A DNA stretch of 64,000 bases. Origin: Planococcus citri (lineage: Eukaryota; Arthropoda; Insecta; Hemiptera; Pseudococcidae). The notes beneath the pieces are model-generated. The model saw only the letters and a program-made list of their open reading frames with translations. It did not search any database and was not told the origin of the DNA. Position numbers and translations under genes: made by a program. The stretch is taken from assembly GCF_950023065.1 (NCBI RefSeq), contig NC_088679.1:70184001-70248000 (forward strand). Reading direction: 5' to 3'. Numbering within the stretch: the stretch's first letter is position 1; the number at the start of each line of letters is the position of its first letter. Of the stretch, positions 20,701 to 33,479 are shown piece by piece.

Positions 20701-22160
20701 AATTGGTTCTCTTGACTTATAATTTGTATTTGTGAATGCCAATTTTCAAGAAATAACGGTCGAAGCTGAAAGTAAATTCTGATTTTTTTAAACTTTTAAA
20801 AGTTCAAGAAAATGATTATCGTAAGCAATGTAAAATCAGTATAAAAGTCATTCCAGGTTATCAAAAATTGATGTAATATTAGGAAAAGACTAAAAGTTAT
20901 AAAAATGTCTCAAAATGAGAATTAACAAAAAAATTGATGAAAATATTCTAAAAATTGAACATCCATTTCTAAAAAAAAAAAAAAAAAAAATTGCAAAAGT
21001 TGTGGAAAAAAAGTTTAATTGGCCCTTCGTTTATTGAAGATTACCATAAATTGATGAAAAATTGGTATTGTTGAGCAAATTTTTGTGAAAATTGATCTCG
21101 AAATTCGTTGAAATGCTATAAAAATGGTTCAAATTGGGTTAAAACTGACAAAACGTCATGAAAATTGAGCAACAGGTCGCTTAAAATGACCCAATATGAA
21201 TATAAAGTTGTTGAAAATTACCCTACGAAAAATTGATTAAATATTATCGAAATGAAATTGTGAAAAAATCACATTGAGTATCATATAAATTATGAAATTG
21301 GCATAGAAATCGTGTAAAAGTTACCTAAAATTATTGCAATCGTAACTTGAAACAAACAGCGTTAAAATTGCTTAAAATGGCATAAAGATCAAAAAACGAT
21401 CAAAACTCGATGAAATATCTTGAAATTTGAGTAAAATTTTTTCAAAAGTCGTCTAGATTGTTAAAGACTGTTGAAAAATGCGTCAAAATTGTGCATATAG
21501 ATAATTGAATTTTTTCAACTCACTTCGCAATTATTAAAAAAATTCTGTAAAATATTCCAAAAATGCTGAAATATGAAAAAAATTGTTCAAAATTACAGAA
21601 AGTTGATCAAATTTTGTCGAAACTTAACGAAACTGTAGAAAAAAATTACATGAAGTACGTGTCATAAAAATTGTAAAATTGGCTTAAATTCACTCGAAAA
21701 TGATCAAAAATTGATGGTATTTCTCGTTCAAAACATTTTAAAAACTGCTTAAAATGGTGTAAAAACATCTGCATACGAGTACAAAAGAGTAAAACTTGAT
21801 AGAATGTATCAAAATTTGAGTGAAATCTTGTAATTGATTAAAATTTCACAAAAATTATGTGAAAGATGATGAAAACTATGAAAAGTGCGTGAAAATGACT
21901 GAAAATTGCCACCTAAAAAAAAGTGAAATTTTAGTACGAAAGTTTAAATATCTCAAAATTCGAGTAAAATGAATCAAAGAATCGAATTATTCTATGAAAG
22001 GAACGAGAAACAAAAGTATGATTCGTGAACGTGATTCCACGGTTCATACTATTTTCATGAATCACGAATCACACCTTGAAAAAAAATTTGAAGCATGGGT
22101 CATTTTTTGATCAGAATCCTGATTTGGATCGAATTATGGTTTGAATCATCTCCCCTGGTA
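20701..22160. repeat. Degenerate AT-rich quasi-tandem region
   Basis: The stretch is composed of endless variations on AAAATTG, GAAATTG, AAAATGNNT and similar words with no exact period. Near 22020-22080 there are inverted copies of GATTCGTGA/TCACGAATC, and it ends with GAATCATCTCCCCTGG. The same ingredients occur in the element at 30925-32805, so this is probably a decayed copy of that family. No coding. Confidence 0.45.
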
Positions 22161-22684
22161 GCTTTTAAAAATGGAGAAATGTTGACTATATTAAATTTTG
22201 ACACCACCCCATCTCCTCTCTTTTTTCAGATTGAAATATAATTTGAAGTACATATCTAATGCTTTTGCATGCTGCTCTGTTTGTTAGACACTTGGCTTTG
22301 TTTTAGGTTTTTAAAACGAAAACAGGCATTTTGGAATAATTATATTAAAAAAAAAAAAAAGGCTGAATACCAATTCCAGATGTTGATCTTGCATGAAGGG
22401 GGCTTGAGATGTAAGTTTGAATCAATTTTTTGAGCTGAAATTCTCAAGGTCTGATTTTTTTGTCAAAACTAACTGATTTCGCTGTTTTGGAAGCGATTAT
22501 TAAACTAAATATGGAGTTTTCAATAGATATTCATCATAGTTGCCTTCGTGAATCATCTCAATTTTGACTCTGCAGATTCATTTGATGGTCCCCTTATCTT
22601 CACCTCGTCACCCAATATGATCAGAACTTGAAAATCATTATTGTGATATACTTGAAATTCGAATTTTGGGCATATTAGGTAATG

Positions 22685-22972
22685 CTGGGTGTCTACCAGT
22701 TGGCGAAAGTTGTGAAAAGGTCGCGAAAGTAGTGAAAAGATAGCGAAAGTTGAGAAAAGATCGCGAAAGTTATGAAATGATCGTGATTTTGAAAATACGT
22801 CTGAATCGCAAAAGTCGCGATTTTTATCAAAAATTACCAGAAAGTTGCTGAAACTTCTCTTATTACTTATTAACACTTTATGTTGTTCAGTTGCGGTTAT
22901 AACCGGTAGGTCATGAAAAAAAGTCGCGAAAAGTCGCGAATTTTTGAATATCAAATTTTGGTTGACACCCTG
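22685..22972. mobile_element. Short CAGGGTGTCTA-family element with GTCGCGAAA repeats
   Basis: The 288-bp element runs from CTGGGTGTCTACCAG to GTTGACACCCTG. The interior is several copies of (G/T)CGCGAAAGT(T/C)GTGAAAA. The 3' end TATCAAATTTTGGTTGACACCCTG is close to that of the 24702-25411 and 40806-41211 copies. No clear target duplication. It lies inside a meaningless 161-codon ORF. Confidence 0.7.
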
Positions 22973-24701
22973 TAGCAGAGCACGCGGTTTTCCCTTCGAC
23001 AAATACTTGTTGCACTTGCTCAACTCGATTTGATTCATTTTCCCTTATCATTTGGCAGATTTGTACCATTTTTTCGACAATCTCGTGGCCTCTTTCTTTG
23101 AATCAATCAGTGATTTTCATTTTTTGAACTCGAAACTGGACGTAAAAATCCTGGCAATTATACACGCCCAGTATAAAAAAATGTCAAAAAAAAAAAATTG
23201 ACGATTTTTCGGAGACTAATAATTCTAGATATATTTTTCACTGATTGAATTGGGGATCTGGCTTTGCAAATGGAAATCACTGATTGATCCAAGAAGATTG
23301 TTTGATGACTCTTTTCTGTCTTTGGAGTCGGTGAATTCAGACAAATTGGTTGATTATGTTTTTTGAGTGCATTTTCTGGTCTTCCATACTCGTACAATAG
23401 CAAATAATCGTTGTGGTTGGATCCTTTACTGCTTCCCTCGACCAATTCTGCAAATTGGCGAACAACTGATGTGAAAACATGACAAGTCATCCAATATGCA
23501 TGCGTTGTTGGATACGCACGTAACGTTCGGTTGGTGCCCATGTCGTTATTATTCGCAAAATTTTTTGGTACGACGATTATTACAAAAGTATGCAGAAATG
23601 AGGTTACCATTAGTAACACGTTCGTGGCGTCTTTAGCGGTCTTTTAAAACTTTACTTCGTACGATGTTGGTTGGTACAGTATATGGACAAACGTCTCTGC
23701 GATGCGGTAAAATGAAGAGGATCTTCGCGTATACGCGTTTTTGTTCATTTTCTCGGTATTTATTTATACGTTTAAACGAGTTAATTACACCGTAATTAAT
23801 ACTAATTGTCTCACCAGAAGGAGAAGGAGGACCCATCTACGTAGTTTTTTTTGTCGATTGTTTGTAGAGATTTTGCTATACATACAACACGAATATGTAA
23901 ATTGTATTGTGTGTCGTCTTACATTTATGAAGCATGATATAAGGAGGTGGCCTTATAAGTATGTGAGATTTCGTTTAGGCTGACTGTAAGGTACCTAAGT
24001 ATATTTTCTGTTCTCTCGTCAGTTCGTTTTTTTTTTTCTTTTTCGACGTGGTAATTGGTTACACGCGTTGCTTAGCTTGACTTGGTACTAGAAAGATGAT
24101 CAGGGTGTTTCACGCGGTTTTTAATGATTGAAGAGATGAGATAAGCGGATTGTGCCCTATGCAGGCTCCTCGTATACCTATTCTATACATCTCTTATGAT
24201 GATAATAATTGTTGCCTTCGTCATCGACTCATCGGCGAACGACGACTATGTCAGCGCAGCGGTTTGAATAAAAAATTGTAGTAGGCGCAGGCGGTGCGAT
24301 GCGATGGCCGCTGCGCGACGTCGACCTTCGCCACAATAAGGCCCATTGTGCCGAGTTATACAATACCTATTACCTACCTATAGCGAACTGCCAACCTATC
24401 TACTATGTAAGCTTATTATCACTATACTATAGCTGCAATATAAACGTAACAGGTAACAATGGCTTCGGCGACCTGTAATGCTCGTATAGTTGATGGTCGT
24501 CGTTGTAGTTTACATAAATGGTTAGAAAATTTTAATTTCGAACTCGAACCGATGGACTGACGACCTGGCCATGGGCTTAAAAACTTGTACTGTAGGAAAG
24601 GGTTTGATTGAATGATTTACATATTACTCGCTGGATGTGAAGCGGAGCTTGGGCCAAAAATAAATCCATCATTTTATCAAAATTATACAATGGTGAGGTG
24701 A
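22973..24701. other. Unique sequence, no supported gene
   Basis: The sequence is CpG-richer after 23500. A minus-strand frame from the ATG at 23608-23610 down to 23158 (150 codons) begins with a hydrophobic stretch that could pass for a signal peptide, but has no recognised domain and ends in low-complexity sequence. It is among the longest frames outside the retroelement and is not called as a gene. From 24230 to 24480 there is CG-rich unique DNA. Confidence 0.45.
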
Positions 24702-25411
24702 CAAGATGTCTACCAGGTCACGAAAGTCGAGAAAAAGTCACGATTTTGAAAATAGATCGCGAAAGTCATGAAAAAGTCGCGATTTTTGAAAATAGATCGC
24801 GAAAGTCGAGAGAAAGTCGCGATGTTGAAAATAGGTCGCAAAAATTGAGAAAAAGTCGCGATTTTTAAAATAGGTCGCGAAAGCCAAGAAAAAGTCGCGA
24901 TTTTGAAAAAAGAAAAGGTCGCGAAAGTCAAGAAAAAGTCCTGAAAAACTCGCGATTTTGAAAATGGGTCGCGAAAGTCCTGAAATAGTCGCAATTTTGA
25001 AAATAGGTCGCGAAAGTCGTAAAAAAGTCGCGATTTTGAAAATAAATCACGAAAGCCAAGAAAAAGTCGCGATTTTGAAAAAAGAAAAGGTCGCGAAAGT
25101 CAAGAAAAACTCGCGATTTTGAAAATGGGTCGCGAAAGTCCTGAAATAGTCGCGATTTTGAAAATAGATCGCGAAAGTCGTGAAAAAGTCGCGATTTTGA
25201 AAATAAATCACGAAAGCCAAGAAAAAGTCGCGATTTTGAAAAAAGAAAAGGTCGCGAAAGTCAAGAAAAACTCGCGAATTTGAAAATTGGTCGCGAAAGT
25301 CGTGAAAAAGTCGCGATTTCTACCAAAAATCACCATGATAAATAAGGGAGAATTGAGAAAAAAAGTCGCGATTTTTGGATTTTTGATTATCAAATTTTAG
25401 TAGACACCCTG
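24702..25411. mobile_element. CAGGGTGTCTA-family element expanded into a GTCGCGAAA tandem array
   Basis: The element runs from CAAGATGTCTACCAGG to GTAGACACCCTG and is filled with about seventeen units of 35-44 bp of the form GTCGCGAAAGTCNNGAAAAA-GTCGCGATTTTGAAAAT. Units are grouped in a higher-order repeat: the same block recurs at about 24872, 25041 and 25202, and the last two are 161 bp apart. The ORFs in it (for example 24710-24994) are readings of the repeat. Confidence 0.8.
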
Positions 25412-26868
25412 AGAATATTTTTCTCGTCTCTGTGTTATCTTTCTGGTTCAGGATCCATCTCTTAGCATAGTTGAGTTGTTGAATGTGGACTGTGCAGGTT
25501 AAAACGAGTCGTTCTTTTGCTTTCCCGTGTGAATTGCTCACTAACCATTCTTATTATTGGAATTCTGTGGATTCTGCTGACTTGTGACTGCTTTTTGTCG
25601 CTAGTTCAGCTATTTCGATTCGATTACTAGCAGAGTTTGAAGGCTCTAAAGACGAGGAACAGAACTGTTGTTAAAAACGAAAAGTTCAAAGCAGTAGGAG
25701 CTCAATAAACTTTGCCCCGTGAACGTAGCATGACATGGGTTTCATTAGTGTTGACTTGCTGTTGACCAAAATAGAATGTTTGGTTGTATGTTTGAAATTG
25801 AAAGACAGTCTGCTAACAGAGAGTTAATTCGTGATCCTCGTATCACATATATCAGCAGTTGAGAACTTGGTAGGGGACATTCGTGCACATGTTTTAACCA
25901 TTGTAAGAATTTGAACCTATTGTCGTTGTGTACGACGATTACAGTATGGCGTAGAAGACGTATAGACAAATAAGAGACAAAACGATGGAAAGAGATACAC
26001 AGACGAGTGGTTGGAAGAGTGAAATAGCTACAGCTACATGTGGCTATAAACGACGACGATGGCGAGTAATTAGCGAAATTACTATCTCGTTTACCGGTGA
26101 CGTCATTTTGTAGAAAAGTTATCCTTATATGCGATGATGAATGATTTGTAGAATGGTGATAATGAATTTGATGACGTTGTTGGCGAGATTTCGATAATGA
26201 TGACGTGTGATCGTGTCGTGCTCAGTTCGTGATGATAACCGATCATCAGTTACAATATTGAATCATTTGGATGGATCGAATCATTAGGTCAGAGATTGGC
26301 CAGTAATTTTTATACTTTGATGGTGAGATACCTACGGCTATTCGAAATTCAGAATTTGGACACTTCAATGATTATTTTTTGAAGGGGGAGTGTTTTTTTT
26401 TTAAAATTTGCAATTCTGATTCTGATGGTTTGAAGTGAAAATTTTGCGCTGTAACCTAATGTCATGTATGTATACACTTGATTAATATGGATTTGTTTTT
26501 TTCATTGTATGAGGATATTGTGACTCAAGATGAACAAATTATGGCGATGCTGATGCTGTTACGAATGAAAGTGATGTAAGCCGGAGACGTCGAGACCACG
26601 CACGTGTTGTGTTGTGAGATTGTGACCGAATTGCGTAATTTTTTGCGCAGATTGGAAAACAAAAAAAGAAAGAAAAATGCCATATACAATATGAATGTTG
26701 TGAAACGTTGTAAATAACGTTGCCAATGTATGGTAACAATAATTGTACGATTTTCCAAATTGCTCGCAAGGTCGATTGAGATTTTTTAAATGTCGAAAAT
26801 TAGATAGAAAAAATATGTATTCTTTGAAATTAAAATTTCTTCGGAGGTTACCTCGCTCGTCTGGTGCA
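25412..26868. other. Unique sequence, nothing specific seen
   Basis: Mixed-composition unique DNA with short overlapping ORFs on the minus strand (26525-26894) that share no domain. I see no RNA gene or repeat structure. Confidence 0.45.
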
Positions 26869-27148
26869 CAGTGGCATATCCAGGATTTCTCCAAAGAGTG
26901 GGGAAAACCAGCTAGACTTTGAGGTAATTTTTTTTAAACCCTGCATAAAATGCGATTAGGTATTTCTTTCATGAAAACAGAGACAGAATTTCTGCTCGAG
27001 CGAAGTAATAGAGTAAATCTTTCAAAAAAATTAGATCGAAAAACGAAAAATCGTCAATTTTTGTGTGTTTTATTTTAGATATTAATTCGCAAGGGGGAAG
27101 GGGGCGATGAGGTGATGACCTCAGTCGCCCACCTTGACTACGCCACTG
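26869..27148. mobile_element. hAT-type MITE with CAGTGGC termini
   Basis: The 280-bp element has termini CAGTGGCATATCCAGG and CTTGACTACGCCACTG, imperfect inverted repeats of the CAGTGGCGTA hAT type. It is flanked by an exact 8-bp duplication CTGGTGCA (26861-26868, 27149-27156). It has no coding capacity and is unrelated in sequence to the MITE in env. Confidence 0.92.
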
Positions 27149-30100
27149 CTGGTGCAGATTGCTATACTATGTACGAAGAGAAGTTATGAATGAAATCGTG
27201 AAGAAATCCGGAAAAGTGTACTTAGTAAAAAAGTCGTGATTTTTTTTTTGTTTGATCAGATAATCAAACTTTGAGTCATGTTCTTAGTAAAGTGGTACCA
27301 TTGTTAAAAACAACCTTGGATAGACTCTTGATAGACTATAGAGTAATTTTGTTTAATATCTAGTTATCTTATTATAATTTGCTGAAAAGCTACAATCGAC
27401 AATTCATTTTTGTTTTTTTGTTTTAGGTGAATACTGCATTTTCATTCTTGAGATTAAGATGAAGTCAATATTGAGTGAGTTTTTTCATTTCTTTTCTTTT
27501 TTCGTGTAATAATAATTTATATATTGGTTATTGATTAACATAGGTGAATTTAATGGGATATGGGGTGTATTTACCCCCCCCCCCCCCCTTAGTTTAAATT
27601 CGAATTCGTCAGCAAAATCGTTAATTTTCAGACGAGATTGCATTAATTTATATGTACATGAATGTATTTGTAATTGGCTGTATTGCTATGTATGAATAAA
27701 GTTTGTAAAAATCAGAAGTGATGTGGGAAAATTAGAACGAATATCTATTCGAATTTTTAAAAAAATAAGTACCAATTTTGCAAAAGAAAAAAAATTATCT
27801 CAGAAAAGTGGAAGTGGAAAAGTATAAAATTTTCACAATACATCCTCGAAAGAGAACCTTTTCTCAATTCAGGGGTTCCTAGAGTTGGGATTTAAAATTA
27901 AGAATCTTCGATGTCGTCGTTCGTCGTTGCCTGTTTTGGCCTGTAAGTGCTTTCAAAGGGGGGGGGGGGTGTGTTTGTGATCTCAAATAAATCATATTGG
28001 ACCACTCTTGAACTATATCGACCCGCGACCACTTCCATTTTACGACCTTCAACATTTCAATGGTCCTCAAAAATGAATTTTTTGATCCCAATTTTTTCAA
28101 ATTTTGAATTTATTCTCGAAAAACTGAAATTTTGGATCAATTCTGCCCCTCAGAGGGATTAGCTTCAATTTTCCAATTTTTTTGTGAGCTACTCAGCTTT
28201 CTCGTCATCTCGAGACCTTCCCGGAATAGTTTTTCTATTATTTTTGCTGAAATACGATTCTGACATCCTGAATATCGATAATTGATTCCGTCATTTTTAT
28301 AAAATTCCGCGTTTTCTCTTCTCCTTCTCGTACACACAGAGACAGCTTTGCCTCTTCTTTTTTACGATTCAGATGGAACCAGATCGCCGTATTCGCGTAA
28401 TTGTATGCGTTCGCATGTAGCATAGAGCATAGTGTATCTGTAGATACATACATAGGTACGCGAGTTATAGTATTTAGTTTTCATTTTAAACGACGTATCG
28501 TACTGTTTCGAGGGCAGCCTTGATTTTAATCTATCCGTCGTAATATTTCACGTTTCAGTTATTCTAAAACGAAGTTCGCCGCTTTTTTTCTCGCTTCCTC
28601 GACCCTTGTTAAGAACCTGTTGCTTCGCGATACTTTTTTCCTTGACTTTTTTTTTTCAATCCATATGGTGGTATTGCTCTTCCTTCTTGAGTGATGGTGT
28701 TTTTGCGTGTGTTTTACTCTTTATCTTTAGGATAGTGCTGTGGAACTGAATTTAGTTTTTATGTGAGGTGTCTAAATCGTGACTTTTTTCAGAAAATTAA
28801 ATTAGGAGAGAAAAGAATTCGATGGATGTGCTGAAATAATTTTTTCAAATTTGAAAAGTTGTGAGAATGTGCTTTTTTTTAAAGTAATTTTTGAGACATT
28901 TTCTTAGAAGTGAGATGAGCATGACAGTCGAAATAGTGACAACGTCTGTTGGGAGGGTGGGGGGTCTCAGGAATTTTACCGATGTTGAACTTGAAGTGTT
29001 CTCTGAAAAATGTTGCCTAATTGAGATTTCCCCATTTTCTGGGAAAAATCCAAAAAAATTGAATAAATCTGAAATTATTTCAGCAAATCTTGCTGCATTT
29101 TTTGTAAATAGAATGTTTTGCTATCGTTAAAAAGAAGGAGGAAAAAATAATTCCTGAAAAGAAATTTCAACCATGCGAAAACCTAATAATGCTCTTCGAA
29201 GAATCATTGAATCATCTCTATGGATGACTCATCTCTTGATGTATAGTTGAAAAAGTTCAAGTCAAACTTTTTTCGTGGGAATTTCGGAAGTATTGCTGCT
29301 TCCTTTTTTGAACTGAATTTTCAGAAATTGATTTCTGAATTTTTTTTTTTGAAAATTGTCATACATATTGTTTTGTTGCTGGGTTGCTTGTTGTTAAATG
29401 AGCTCTGAAATCGACTATTGTGTAGAAAAAGAACCTTACACGCGTCCTCGTCGTGGTCGTCGTTATACCTGCGCTCGTATTAAGAAAACCTACGTACCTT
29501 CAGCGTATACCTTTCCTTTACCTTTATATGTATATGCCTTCGTATACGTCTACGTAGGTATAATTATCGTATAAATAGGAAATATTAGGGTTAAAAGAAA
29601 CATAATCCCGGTGTCAGCGAAATGAGAAATGAGCCCGGAAATACGCTTAAAAAGAGAAAGAAACACCGTTGCAAATTTTTCTCGGTTATATTTGTGTGCG
29701 TTGCGTTCGAATGAACGTTGAACGCTCGGTGATTTTTAAAATGTCTGTGGACGTTGGACGGGCGTGTTTTCGCGAGCGGGAGCGCGAGCGGTTCCGACCA
29801 AACCAAAAGCGAACTGCTTGCTGTTGTTGGTTGCCTGTTGGTTGGTATCGTATTCGTGTAGATATGTACTATACGACTGCTTACATGGTGGTAATTTATT
29901 CGACCTTGGTGGGTTTTTATATTATGCTTGCATATACGTACTCTGCGTATATGTATTTGTACGTTCGTTTATACTTATAAATGTTGTAGGTACGTCTACG
30001 TAAGTATAAATTTATACTATACGCTCATCATCATCGCACAGTCGTAATTGTCGTCGTCGAATGTGGCCGCCACCGCGTCTAAAGACGATTAAAGTACGTA

Positions 30101-30924
30101 ATTTACGTGCTTACTGCTGCTTACGAGTATACAGACAGATAAGTTGGAACATGTTTGCATTGGGCAGAAATTGCCGCTTACGAGGGTCTAATATGTTGAA
30201 CTATGTGTATGCCTATTAGGTATTTTAATGGACGTATCGTGTTTAGATGTATCTGGTTGCTATATGAATTCGTGCATCGTTCGTTAGGTATCTGCCGGAG
30301 AGGGGAGGGGGGAGTTTTTTTGGTGAAATGTTCTCAAATAGATCTGCAAAGAGGAGAGAAAGCTGTAAAAATTGTGGACAAAATTTTATTAGGGAAGTCA
30401 GTCAGCAGTTGAGTTTTTGGAAAATTGATTTCGATTCTTGCATTTAATTCGATCGTTGAGCTCAAAATGAACTAGAAAATTGAGAGAAAAAAAGTCTCAG
30501 AATTTTGGAAGCATGAGTGGGTTTCATGTTATTTGTCAGAGGCCATAGGTGGCTAACATAAGTGAATTTCACGTGGAAAGATGTTGTGATGAGCCAAGTT
30601 TCGGATTCCCCCTTCCCCCTAGCAATTGAAAATCAATTTCTTGATAACATCAATCGATTTGCTCAATTTTGGCTGTAGGGCTCTAGCCCATATATTTCCC
30701 TTCAAAAGTCGTTTTTTCACTCATTCAGAATGCCCAGTTTCTGAAAAATAAGTCAGGGAATTCTAAAGTCCTAAAATTCAATAAAATTTGGAAATTGACG
30801 TCCCAAAATGAGTTAGATGAAAGATTTTGTATCACTTTTTTGCAATTTTTCATACTTTTTTTTCAAATTTAAGATTTAATGTTCAAATCCAGCGCCTTAG
30901 AATGAACAAAAATCGACTTGTCGC
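27149..30924. other. Mostly unique sequence with homopolymer tracts, no supported gene
   Basis: A C15 tract lies at 27574-27588 and a G12 tract at 27958-27969. At 27427-27474 there is a 48-bp stretch with an acceptor-like TTTTGTTTTAG before it and GTGAGT after it. One frame is open, but this is too short to call an exon. From about 29400 to 30300 the DNA is CpG-rich with TACGTA runs. Short ORFs overlap on both strands. Confidence 0.45.
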
Positions 30925-32805
30925 CAGGGTTGGGTAAAAAGTCACGAAAAATATGAGATTCGTGATTCATAACACTTGATAATCACGAATGATGGATTCT
31001 GAAAACTGATTCAAATTTGTATCTACTCGTACGTAATTTTCAAATCATATTTGTGATCGAAAATTACAGGGATGCTACGCGGTTACTTTTTAAGTAACCA
31101 AGTTACTAAAAGTTACTAATAGTAACTTTTGGTTACTTTTTAAAAATTTTGGTTACTAAAAGTTACTTTTTCCGTGTTTTTTCACAAATATCCTTTTTTT
31201 TCTTCAACATTTTACCCAGAACTCTTTTTCTTTTCATAAAAAATGATGTTGTTTTACCTCTCAGGAATTGTGAATTTTCGAAAGCTTTTGCCCTCGCTTC
31301 GCTCGGGCTTTTCTTCATATTTCTATAAATATACACATAATAATTTCCTGAAAAATTAAAAATTTTGAAGCCAAGAAAATCAACTTTTTACTTACATCAT
31401 CAGGAATGACGTTGTTTTACGTCTCATATCATCAATTTTTGCAGCTTTCGCCCTCGCTTCGCTCGGGCTTTTACTCATATTTTACAAATAACAAATGGGT
31501 ACCTAGGTATATGTAATTTTCTGAAAACTTTTAAAATTTGAAGCTTTTGAAGCCACGAAAATCAACTTCTTGCTTAAAAAATGAGGTTGTTTTATGTTTG
31601 GAACCATAAATTTTTCGCAGCTTTCGCCCTCGCTTCGCTCGGGCAGATATGAATTCTACTCCTACAATTTCCAAACATTTCCTAAAATGGAAAAATCAAC
31701 TCGACAAATTCCAAAAACATAATCTCATCAATACCTGACCAATTATTTGAAAAAATCTTGTTGCTGGGTGGGGGGGTGTGGTGGTAGAGTAAAAGTTGGG
31801 AAAATCTAGCGTGAAAATTTGGGAGAATTTCAGTCCCCCCCCCCCCTCCAACACATCGCTTCATCACACCTCTGAAAATAAAATGTAGTAGTTTTGTATG
31901 GATCAGCGTTTTTCGGCCACCTCACCTATACTTTTTGCATTGAAAATTTTTTTGGTCACTTTTTTGGTTACTTTTTGGTTACTTTTTGGTTACTTTTTCC
32001 AGCTTTTTTGGTTACCAAAGTTACTTTTTTTGAGAAAAATTTGAGTAGCATCCCTGAAATTACCATAAATGGATGGTAAAGAAATCATCATAAATGAGCA
32101 AGGTTTTACGACAAAATCGATTGAAAATTAGTTGAAATGTCGGGAAAAAAATTGAAAATGATCGGGATTTGATTATTTATTTTGGATTTTGATGAAATCT
32201 CTGCAAAAATTCCCAATATATCAAAGAAATCGTATGAAAAATTTTGTCAAAAAGGTAAGTAGTGGAAAAGTGCTTCAAATCATTGAAAAAAAAAGTTATT
32301 TTTGATGAAATTGGCAACACTGTTGGAATATGTGAACTCAGTTTAGTCGGTAAATTTTTTCCAATTTCAATTTTTTTGAAAAATTTCCTGTAAAAAGTTG
32401 ACTTGATAATAATTTTTGTGTGTGGGGAGAGGGGGGGGAGGGTTGACTGAAGAGCTTTCTGAAAATTTGGTTGAACAAAGTAGAGAAAAAGTGATGATTT
32501 TTTTCATGAAAAATATTCCGTTACGTTAGATACCATGTTAAACATTACCAAAATTGAAGGAAATTTCACAAAAATTAGACGAAGTACATACATAATATCG
32601 TTTATGAAAACTGTAGGATGGGAATGAAAATACATAATTGAAAACTGCCAAAAATTAAGACGAACTTGGCAGCAATTGCGTGAAACATCATTGAAAGTTG
32701 ATAAGGAATCTCATAATTCAAGTACTAAAATGATGCAAAGCAAAAAAATGATTCGAATCAACATTTTTATAATCTGAAATGTGATTCGAATCATCCCCAA
32801 CCCAG
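30925..32805. mobile_element. CAGGGTTGGG-type element hosting a nested copy
   Basis: The start CAGGGTTGGGTAAAAAG and the end CATCCCCAACCCAG are inverted, near-complementary termini. The interior flanks hold GATTCGTGATTC and GATTCGAATCA words. No target duplication is visible, so the boundaries are tentative. Another element (31067-32056) is inserted in it, and the host sequence on either side joins across the duplicated AAATTA. Confidence 0.5.
31067..32056. mobile_element. CAGGGATGCTAC element with GTTACTTTTT repeats
   Basis: The 990-bp element has 12-bp termini CAGGGATGCTAC/GTAGCATCCCTG and an exact 6-bp duplication AAATTA (31061-31066, 32057-32062). The ends are built of GGTTACTTTTT repeats. 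The interior has three perfect copies of GCCCTCGCTTCGCTCGGGC at 31290, 31450 and 31626 and a C12 tract at 31835-31846. It has no coding frame. Confidence 0.8.
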
Positions 32806-33479
32806 CTTTTCACTCCATTTTGCAATTTTTTTTTTCAAAATTGAAAACTGGCTTCCAGCACTGAATGAGGGGTGGCTTTGAAGAAATGAATAAATATTCG
32901 AACGTTACCTTTCAAAAACCTTACAAATAATGTATCTACGTCATTTTGATTTTTTTTTGAATGAATTAGAAGCGTGTTTGATGCTTTGTTGCGGGGGGGG
33001 GGGGGAGGGGCAGAATGATTGAATGGAAAAAATAAGAAAATATTTGAATTCAGCGCCTTCGAATTAGATGACAATCAATGTGTCACTTCACGTTTGAAGT
33101 TTTTTCCGATCAAAATTCTGTACTCTTTAACCCAGCAGTGTTGTTGAGATCTCATTTTGAAAATGAGTTTGTTGAAAAAAAGGATAGAAAAGTGGCTGAA
33201 CTGGTCAACTTTTTTTTAATTTTCGTGGTATCTAACGGTAACGAAAGTCATGAATTTTGCTCGCAGCGCACTTCAAAATTTTTTAAAAAGTCCATAAAAT
33301 TGAAAAAATCAAAAATTTGTTCTAAAAATTAGAAAAATGCAAAGTTTTAAGTTATTTAATTTTTTTGAAGGGGGGAGGGGGTATTTTCATGTGGTAAAAA
33401 TGTGAAAAATAGGTCATGAAAAAGGTCACGATTTTTGTCTGGGAGTTTTATTTTGTTAGACACCCTGATTGTTTCAAGT
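32806..33479. mobile_element. Repeat remnant ending in TTAGACACCCTG
   Basis: A 3' terminus of the CAGGGTGTCTA family lies at 33456-33467, preceded by AAAAGGTCACGATTTTTG, but no matching 5' end is found. A G13 run is at 32993-33005. CAGCGCCTT at 33051 resembles a block at 30889, just before the 30925 element, suggesting duplicated repeat flanks. Confidence 0.4.

Noticed and set aside
22553..23038. 161-codon minus-strand ORF
   Set aside because: It reads straight through the TIR element at 22685-22972, including its termini, so it is not a conserved protein.
24702..25411. CRISPR-like regular array
   Set aside because: Units are continuous and degenerate with no unique spacers, and sit inside a eukaryotic TIR element. 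It is a minisatellite.
27427..27474. Possible 48-bp micro-exon with acceptor and GTGAGT donor
   Set aside because: Too short, only one frame open, and the same acceptor-like string occurs at ~824-850 with no exon. No support from context.
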